This document shows, in pieces, positions 57,931 through 64,000 of a stretch of 64,000 nt of DNA (position 1 is the stretch's first letter; each line of letters starts with the position of its first letter). A program made the position numbers and the translations under genes. Source of the DNA: Tumidithrix helvetica (lineage in GTDB: Bacteria; Cyanobacteriota; Cyanobacteriia; Pseudanabaenales; Pseudanabaenaceae); assembly GCF_965232925.1 (NCBI RefSeq), contig NZ_CBDDRA010000012.1:95428-159427 (forward strand). The letters are read 5' to 3'. The notes below the pieces were generated by a model. It was given only the letters and a program-made list of their open reading frames with translations, was not told the origin of the DNA and did no database searches.

Positions 57931-60804
57931 CTAACTGACCCGATGGGGAATTGTAAATGAGAAGGTACTGCCTTGCTCCAATACACTTTCTACCCAAATC
58001 TTGCCACCATGCTGTTGCACGATGCTGCGGCAGATGGCTAAGCCCAAACCCGTTCCGCCTTTTTGGCGAGAGTCAGAGGCATCGACCTGATGGAATCGCT
58101 CAAAGACGCTCTCTAACAGATCGGCTGGAATGCCCCGACCGCGATCGCTGACATGAAAAACAACGCCATCGGTTTGCGATGCTACGGCAAGCTGCACTTT
58201 GCTCTGGGGCGATGAGAATTTCACGGCATTACTGAGCAGGTTGACTAGGGTTTGCACGATGCGATCGCGATCTACCCAGATTTGGATAGATTGCGTCTCA
58301 AAGGACAGTTCAATCTGATTTTCGGTAGCGATCGCCTGCATGGTTTCTAGGGCCTGCTGGCATAACTCGGCAGCATCGCACCATTGTCGATTTAGAGAGA
58401 CGTTGTGCGACTCCAGTCGCTCTAAGTCGAGAATGTCATTGACGAGGCGCACGAGCCTTTCTGTATCAAAGACGGCAATGTCTAGCATATGCTGGGCGGT
58501 GTCACGCTTTTGCGATAACACGCCAGAGGCAAGCAGTCCCAGCGCCCCGCGAATAGAAGCTAAGGGCGTTCGCAGTTCGTGACTGACGATCGAGATAAAT
58601 TCGCTTTTTACCCGCTCAATTTTTAATTTATCGGTAATGTCTTCGCCAATGCCAATTACGCCAATAATCTCACCCGCTTGGTTGCGTAATAATGTGTTAT
58701 TCCAAGCGATGACTCTTTCCTTACCTGTCTTGGTCAAAATGGCGTTTTGATAGTGCGGATAGAAGTCTTCTTGCAGAATGTCCAAGAAAACACGGTTGAC
58801 TTGCTCTTGTTCCTGCTGGGGTAGAAAGTTAGAAAACCAGTCTTTGCCTAGAACTTCATTTAGTTCGTAGCCTGTGGTAGTGAGAAAAAATGGATTGATA
58901 TATTCCACCTTTCCTTCATGGTTTAGACCGACGACAATCAGACGCACGTTATCGAGCAAAGACTGCCAACGACGGTTTGCTTCAGTGAGAGCAATTTCGT
59001 TCAGCTTGTTGGATGTAATATCGTAGAAAACCATGAGCATGGTTTCAATCTCACCATTCGGATCGTATTCGGGAATGATATGCGCTCGGTAATATCCCAT
59101 TCCCCCTTCCTTGGGTAAGACTTGTGAAACTTCATACTGTTGTTCTTCGCCTGTTTCCAACAGCTTTTTGACAGCAGCTTGCGCCAGCTCGATATTGTTT
59201 TGAGGGAAGCCCATCGAACAAGCTGTTTTGCCAATTAACTCAGTGGGGGGGAGTCCCGACCTTTTCTCGGAGGCAGGGTTGGCATAGAGGTAACGCATTT
59301 GGCGATCGATTCTTGCGATTACGTTCGGCGAATTTTCGACAAGGGCAATAAATTCCTGCTGGCGTTTGTAAAGCTCGGCGGTACGCTCGGCAACGCGAAG
59401 TTCGAGTTCGGCTTTGGCTTGCTGAAGTTCGATCTCTGCTTGTTTGCGATCGCTAATATCGACAAAATAGCCAATAATCTCGATGGGGTTGCCGCGACTG
59501 TCGCGCACGAGATACATCTCATCCTTGACCCAAATATAGCGACCTTCCCGATGCAAAAATCGATATTCAAGGAGATGGATACCCCGTTCAAATAGGGTGG
59601 ATAATTCGGCAAAAACTCTGGCAGCATCGTCTGGGTGAATGTGGTCTGCCCAAAAGTTGAGGTTTGCTAAAAACTCCTCTGGCTTATAGCCTAGGCTGAC
59701 TCGAACATTCTCACTAATGAAGGTCGCTTCGTAGTTGCCAGCAGATCTACAGCTATAGGTCGTGGCGGGACTAGAATTCAAGAGATATTGATAGCGTTCC
59801 TTTGAGATCCGAAGTGCTTCATAAAGTTCTGCCTGTTGAATCGCGATCGCCAACTGTACTGATAACTGCTGAAGCAAGCGAATATCGGTTTCTTCCCATT
59901 GACGCGGCACAAAACATTGATAGGTACAGAGCAAGCCCCATAGTGGGTTAGTTTCGTCGTTTGGGCGTAAAATTGGCACGATTAGACTTGCCCTTGTGGG
60001 AAAGCTTTCTAGCAACTCCAGATGGCAGGGGCTGAGATTTGCCGTATAAACATCCGATGCGGCAAAAATTCTTCCTTCTCTGTATGCTCCTCCCATGGTT
60101 TCAGGGAAGTGAGCATCGCTCAGTTGCCTGTGAAAACAGGCTTCCCAAGGTGGTAAGACCGACTCGGCAACAACCGCCCCACTCAGATCGGGATTGAACT
60201 GATAAACGACCGTGCGATCGGCATGTAAAAACGCTCGAACTTCTCTGACAGTGGCGTTCAAAACCTCTTCTACATGCAGAGATTGTCGAATGCGAAGCGC
60301 TATTTCGGCAATTAAACTTTCCTGCCGCTGCGATCGCTGGAGTTGACGGGTAAGCATGATGCGATCGCTCACCTGACTGACACAGAGCGCGAGGGAAACC
60401 GCTGTGATATCCCCCTTGACGATGTAGTCTGCCGCTCCTAATTTCATCGATCGCACGGCTATTCGTTCGTCTCCATATCCTGTCAGGACGATCGCAGGTA
60501 ACTTGCCATCGGGGTAGTCTGCACTGATGGTTTCCAGCAATTCCAAACCATTCCCATCGGGCAAATATACATCCACCAATAGAATGTCTGGGTGCTGCGA
60601 TCGCCATGCTTCTAAACTTTCCTCTAACGTCTCGGCTTCGATGATGCGATAAGACCGCTCTGGCTCTGACTGGAGATAGCGAATGTAGGTAGCGCGATCG
60701 CTATGAGAATCATCCACGATCAAAACAGTCATTGACGATGGCTGGCGATCGGGAAAGCTGGCACTTCCTGAATCTGGGAAACTGATATTAGAGCTTGGAT
60801 CCAT
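57931..60804 (-). CDS. Multidomain histidine kinase: REC-GAF-PAS-PAS-PAS-HisKA-HATPase
   Basis: In this 957-residue protein the N-terminal REC (about 25-145, with ILLVDVYLPDGNG) is followed by GAF (about 165-335, RTVVYQFNPDLSGAVVAES, phytochrome-like pattern), then three PAS regions (about 340-460 FISENVRVSLGYKPEEFL; 475-600 VIARIDRQMRYLYANPASE; 605-720 EYINPFFLTTTGYELNEVLGKDWF), HisKA with SIVSHELRTPLASI and HATPase (TLVNLLSNAVKF, VSDRGRGIP, GTGLGLAICRSIV). It has no C-terminal receiver, so it likely donates phosphate to the two downstream CheY-like proteins and receives signals through the N-terminal REC. Confidence 0.93.
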   Translation of the reverse strand: MDPSSNISFPDSGSASFPDRQPSSMTVLIVDDSHSDRATYIRYLQSEPERSYRIIEAETLEESLEAWRSQHPDILLVDVYLPDGNGLELLETISADYPDGKLPAIVLTGYGDERIAVRSMKLGAADYIVKGDITAVSLALCVSQVSDRIMLTRQLQRSQRQESLIAEIALRIRQSLHVEEVLNATVREVRAFLHADRTVVYQFNPDLSGAVVAESVLPPWEACFHRQLSDAHFPETMGGAYREGRIFAASDVYTANLSPCHLELLESFPTRASLIVPILRPNDETNPLWGLLCTYQCFVPRQWEETDIRLLQQLSVQLAIAIQQAELYEALRISKERYQYLLNSSPATTYSCRSAGNYEATFISENVRVSLGYKPEEFLANLNFWADHIHPDDAARVFAELSTLFERGIHLLEYRFLHREGRYIWVKDEMYLVRDSRGNPIEIIGYFVDISDRKQAEIELQQAKAELELRVAERTAELYKRQQEFIALVENSPNVIARIDRQMRYLYANPASEKRSGLPPTELIGKTACSMGFPQNNIELAQAAVKKLLETGEEQQYEVSQVLPKEGGMGYYRAHIIPEYDPNGEIETMLMVFYDITSNKLNEIALTEANRRWQSLLDNVRLIVVGLNHEGKVEYINPFFLTTTGYELNEVLGKDWFSNFLPQQEQEQVNRVFLDILQEDFYPHYQNAILTKTGKERVIAWNNTLLRNQAGEIIGVIGIGEDITDKLKIERVKSEFISIVSHELRTPLASIRGALGLLASGVLSQKRDTAQHMLDIAVFDTERLVRLVNDILDLERLESHNVSLNRQWCDAAELCQQALETMQAIATENQIELSFETQSIQIWVDRDRIVQTLVNLLSNAVKFSSPQSKVQLAVASQTDGVVFHVSDRGRGIPADLLESVFERFHQVDASDSRQKGGTGLGLAICRSIVQQHGGKIWVESVLEQGSTFSFTIPHRVS

Positions 60805-60853
60805 CTTGGCTGATATTCCCTTATACTTCGCTGTACTTCAGATAAGCCCCCCG

Positions 60854-60903
60854 CCCCTAATGCTGGGGGAGCAAGATCTCTTAAAGTCCCCCAGCATTGG
60901 GGG
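60854..60903. terminator. GC-rich inverted repeat between the two large signalling genes
   Basis: Arms 60854-60870 and 60887-60903 pair over 17 bp (AATGCTGGGGGA with TCCCCCAGCATT, plus CCCC/GGGG extension and one G-T pair) around a 16-nt loop. It probably terminates the upstream gene on the minus strand and resembles the common cyanobacterial G-run intergenic repeats. Confidence 0.6.
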
Positions 60904-60925
60904 ATTTAGGGGGCAAAGATTGTGG

Positions 60926-63349
60926 CTATATTCTTTCAACCTCTCTAACTGCAACAATCCGATTTCTGCCAGCCGCTTTGGCTCGATATAGTGCAGCGTC
61001 CATATTGCGATATAAAGTCTCTAGATTATTACCATCTGAGGGGTATTCAGCCACACCTGCACTAAATGTAACGTAAAAGATTTCTGCCCCATCCGTTAAA
61101 AATTTTTGCTGTCGCCATGTTTCCAGTAATTTCGTCAGGCGTTCTACGCTCTGCTGGCGATCGGCGCCATAGAGTCCGACGACAAACTCTTCACCGCCCC
61201 AACGCATCGTCACATCCTCACTGCGAAAGTGCTGTTGTAAAAGACTGCCAAATTGCTTGAGCACTGTATCGCCCATGCTATGCCCATAGCGATCGTTCAC
61301 CTGTTTAAACAAATCTAGATCTAAAATTGCCAGACAGAGGGTCTGATGGTTGCGCGTTGCCAGCCGCAAAAGCTGTGTGAGATTTTGGATGCCCCGACGA
61401 TGGGTATATACCCCCGTGAGTCCATCAAAATCGGCTGTATGTCGCGATAGGCGACTGCGTTCTAACCGACTGAGAATGCGCGTATGTAAATCTTCTTCGC
61501 CGATCGGTTTGCTGAGATAGTCGTCGGCTCCTGCGGCAAACAATTGTCGAATCGTGGCGCGATCGCAGTGGGCAGACAAAAACACGATCGGCAAATCGTG
61601 CCACAGACTCGCCGTGCGTACTGCCTGACACAGATCGATGCCGCTATAGTCGGGCATGATCAGATCGAGAATCAGCAGATCGGGCGAGGTGGCTTCGAGG
61701 ACTTGCCAAAACTGATGCGGATCTTGCAAGGTTGTCACCTCTAGCCCCCAACGCTCTAGAAAGGTTTGCATAAGCTGGAGAATATTGGGATCGTCATCAA
61801 CCACCATGACCTTACGGCGATCTCGATGATGTTGGTGCAGTACCTGCGCGATCGTATTGAGAATTTCCTCTGCCAAGGCAGGCTTTTCGATAAACGCGCA
61901 TCCACCGCCCCGTGCTGCCATGACGCGATCGCTCAGCCCACTAGAAGATGTCATCATCACTGTCGGAATTTTTAGCTCCCTTTGTGCCAGCTCGTTTAAA
62001 AAGGTCAGTCCTGTTTCAGTAGGTTCGGGAAAGACAAGATCCAGCAAAATTACATCGGGTGGTTCTTGGGCAATCTTGACTCTGGCAGTTGTCAGATCGT
62101 AAGCCGTTTGCACGCGCATTCCTACGGTTTCTGCCTCTTCTTGAATATCTTGGACAACCACATCGTCATCGTCCACAATCAGTAATAGAGGGGCTTTGGG
62201 CATATGGGGCTGGAAATTGGGTACTGAGGGCGAAACCGCGATCGCAGGAGAATCGCCAGTACTCGTCTGTAAATCGGCGATCAGTTGCTTTAGGGGCACC
62301 GCATCTAAAGGTGCGAGAGGCGCGTCGCTTTTTAAAAGTTGCTCGATCTGGCGTGCGATCGCCGAGCCTGTGGGAAACCCCAAGGAACCCAGCGAACCAA
62401 TCAGGCGATGGGCTTGCAGGTATGCTCGATCTCGTAAATCTGGGTCTAGGTTCTCATTTGTTAGTGCAGTTGCCACGCGATCGAACAGATCGATCTGCTC
62501 TGGCAGGCTAGCCAGCACTTTTTGGCGAATCTGGGCGATCGCGGTTTGAACCTTTGCCTCCGCTGCACTGACAGATGGCACTGCCGCGATCGGCTCGGCA
62601 GCTTTACTTTCTAAAGATTCTATTTCTAAAGATTCAGTTTCTAAAGCTGCGGGTGTTCCTTCGGAGAGGTCGCGCAATCGATATCCCAAACCGTAAACCG
62701 TCTCAATCGGATCCTGAGCCATTCCCACAGATTTGAGTTTTTGCCGCAATCCTTTAATGTGCGTCGTGACCGACTCTTCGCCCGGAAACTCACCCGCTGT
62801 CCACACCAGATCGAGCAAAGCACTGCGGCTAAACAGTTGCTTGGGGTGTCTGAGCAAAACCTCTAACAGTCCATATTCTTTTTGGGTTAAGCGTAAGGGT
62901 TTGTCGTCATAGCTTGCCGTTCCCGATCTCAGATCGAGATGAAGTTGCTCCCAAGTAAATATTTCCGATCGCGATAGATCGGGATTAGCTTGACTGCGGC
63001 GTAAGAGGGCGCGAATACGGGCAATCAATTCTTGAAGTTCGTAGGGTTTGACCACATAATCATCTGCACCTGCCTCTAAACCCCTGACGCGATCGCTCGT
63101 GCTGTTTTTAGCCGTCAACAGCAATATTGGCAGTTTGTAACCCGCAGCCCGTAATTTGCCACATAGACCGATCCCATTGCCATCGGGGAGCATCACATCT
63201 AAAACGATCAGATCGTAGGCATAGGATTCGATCTGCGCCCAGGCAGCCTTAGCCGTATCCACGGCATCGATCGTGTAGTAATGCCCAGTCAAAGCAACTG
63301 CTAACGCTGAAGCCGCATAGGGGTCGTCCTCTACCAATAAAATCTTCAC
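60926..63349 (-). CDS. REC-wHTH-Hpt-REC-REC-GGDEF multidomain regulator
   Basis: In this 807-residue protein REC1 (about 1-118, D51 in LIVLDVMLPDGNG) leads to an OmpR-type winged helix (about 130-227: TQKEYGLLEVLLRHPKQLFSR, TVYGLGYRL). It then has an Hpt domain (about 265-365, H314 in LQAHRLIGSLGSLGF), REC2 (about 387-505, D437 in LLDLVFPEPTETG), REC3 (about 512-630, D562 in ILDLIMPDYSG) and a GGDEF domain (about 638-803) with WGGEEF at 717-722. It combines DNA binding and c-di-GMP synthesis in one chain, with phosphotransfer built in. It lies next to the kinase and receivers, which suggests one circuit. Confidence 0.93.
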   Translation of the reverse strand: MKILLVEDDPYAASALAVALTGHYYTIDAVDTAKAAWAQIESYAYDLIVLDVMLPDGNGIGLCGKLRAAGYKLPILLLTAKNSTSDRVRGLEAGADDYVVKPYELQELIARIRALLRRSQANPDLSRSEIFTWEQLHLDLRSGTASYDDKPLRLTQKEYGLLEVLLRHPKQLFSRSALLDLVWTAGEFPGEESVTTHIKGLRQKLKSVGMAQDPIETVYGLGYRLRDLSEGTPAALETESLEIESLESKAAEPIAAVPSVSAAEAKVQTAIAQIRQKVLASLPEQIDLFDRVATALTNENLDPDLRDRAYLQAHRLIGSLGSLGFPTGSAIARQIEQLLKSDAPLAPLDAVPLKQLIADLQTSTGDSPAIAVSPSVPNFQPHMPKAPLLLIVDDDDVVVQDIQEEAETVGMRVQTAYDLTTARVKIAQEPPDVILLDLVFPEPTETGLTFLNELAQRELKIPTVMMTSSSGLSDRVMAARGGGCAFIEKPALAEEILNTIAQVLHQHHRDRRKVMVVDDDPNILQLMQTFLERWGLEVTTLQDPHQFWQVLEATSPDLLILDLIMPDYSGIDLCQAVRTASLWHDLPIVFLSAHCDRATIRQLFAAGADDYLSKPIGEEDLHTRILSRLERSRLSRHTADFDGLTGVYTHRRGIQNLTQLLRLATRNHQTLCLAILDLDLFKQVNDRYGHSMGDTVLKQFGSLLQQHFRSEDVTMRWGGEEFVVGLYGADRQQSVERLTKLLETWRQQKFLTDGAEIFYVTFSAGVAEYPSDGNNLETLYRNMDAALYRAKAAGRNRIVAVREVERI

Positions 63350-63491
63350 GTCAGTTGCTCCAGCCTTGTACCTTCAAGATATCTCGGTAGTACGATGTAT
63401 TCTCTTCTATAAAAATAAAGAGATCGTGAGGAAGAGGTAAAAATTAATTGTGGCTCAGTGCTAGCCGTTTTGCCTCAGTCAGATCCCGTCC

Positions 63492-63722
63492 TTAGGGAAT
63501 TAGGAACTCGACCTGCCCAGTCTTATCAAAAATGGGACGAAAGAGATTTTCACTAAACTTGTGCGCTCTTGCCTGTTCCTTGGCTTTCTTGGTTAGAGAT
63601 TTGTTGAGAACTTGGAGCAATTGAAACAGTTCTGTCTGTTGAATAGAGATTGCCAACTGGGTGGAGAGTTGTACGACCAATTCAAGCATTTTGACCGATG
63701 ACGATCGGCTATTTTCTCTCAA
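63492..63722 (-). pseudogene. GAF/kinase fragment
   Basis: The frame MRENSRSSSVKMLELVVQLSTQLAISIQQTELFQLLQVLNKSL resembles only the end of a GAF domain (LSVQLAIAIQQAELYEAL) of the kinases nearby. It has no kinase core after it. It is probably a decayed remnant, though a small protein cannot be excluded. Confidence 0.5.
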
Positions 63723-63748
63723 TTTGGCAAAATTCTGCGATTTATTCC

Positions 63749-63940
63749 TTATCCAATTGTGTAGATCCGATCGCGTCCGTCATTTTTAGCTTGATAGAGT
63801 GCCTGATCGGCGATCGTAACTAGAATTGTCGGTGCTTCGTCTAGAATCGGAACCATGCTAGCAACACCAAGGCTGACGGTAACATAGTCCCTGAGGTGGA
63901 CGGAAGTCAACAAGGAAAATAAACCTCTTTTTTTGAACAT
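63749..63940 (-). pseudogene. GGDEF C-terminal fragment
   Basis: The frame has VTVSLGVASMVPILDEAPTILVTIADQALYQAKNDGRDRIYTIG, the last third of a GGDEF domain (VTFSAGVAEYPSDG and DAALYRAKAAGRNRI in the neighbouring intact protein). The GGDEF signature half is missing, and the start region (MFKKRGLFSLLTSVHLRD) looks unrelated. Likely a remnant, together with the GAF piece next to it, of a lost sensor-cyclase gene. Confidence 0.55.
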
Positions 63941-64000
63941 ATATCAAGAACTAATTTAGGCAGTACCAATCCATCCAATATCGAGAATTCCATTTCTTCG

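Noticed and set aside
1..64000. tRNA, rRNA or 6S/Yfr1-type RNA genes
   Set aside because: I looked for T-loop GGTTCGAATCC-like sequences, rRNA blocks and the conserved Yfr1 core and found none. A covariance-model scan could still reveal small RNAs.

Overview
The window reads as chromosomal DNA of a cyanobacterium, most likely filamentous and Pseudanabaena-like. The octamer GCGATCGC (HIP1) occurs throughout. Cyanobacterial or plastid-lineage genes are present (ndhM, DUF1825, DUF2996, DUF3611, a PF06967 protein, an NblA-like gene), as are typical cyanobacterial signalling proteins. The genus is inference. I saw no rRNA, tRNA or CRISPR array.

0-10.5 kb is an accessory, defence-like island. After the 3' end of a DUF561-type gene come a DUF433/DUF5615 pair, a DUF2281/PIN (VapBC-like) pair lying between two copies of a DUF433 gene, and a two-gene operon that is the most unusual content here. 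In that operon a UvrD-type helicase with an inserted DEDDh exonuclease overlaps by 8 bp a 1024-residue protein joining a SAM-binding N-terminus to a reverse transcriptase (YVDD) and a long helical tail. A Uma2-type nuclease gene, a duplicated small ORF and broken IS1380 and ISH3-like transposases close the island.

10.7-32 kb looks like stress and envelope functions: cbpA-cbpM co-chaperones, a quinone-reductase-like enzyme, a complete YbhFSRG-type ABC exporter operon, a MgtA-type Mg2+ ATPase, an NblA-like protein made of two fused repeats, a GST, a small membrane ORF coupled to an MFS transporter, a TMEM175-type channel, and a run of small membrane, lipoprotein and coiled-coil genes (Pmp3/YqaE, holin-like, glycine zipper) ending in two exported ferritin-like proteins.

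32-52 kb is mainly housekeeping: thiC behind a TPP riboswitch, ndhM, ilvE, prfB with the classical +1 frameshift, comF, metallopeptidases, a TetR gene and a thioesterase gene preceded by matching 14-bp palindromes, a Ser/Thr kinase and phosphoglucomutase.

52-64 kb is a signalling region: a pentapeptide-repeat protein, a PAS-GAF hybrid kinase, four tandem paralogues of a small unknown family that share an upstream motif and use non-ATG starts, two single-domain response regulators, a REC-GAF-PAS3 histidine kinase, and a REC-wHTH-Hpt-REC-REC-GGDEF protein, followed by decayed GAF and GGDEF remnants. The adjacent kinase, receivers, Hpt and diguanylate cyclase could form one phosphorelay that outputs both DNA binding and c-di-GMP (inference).
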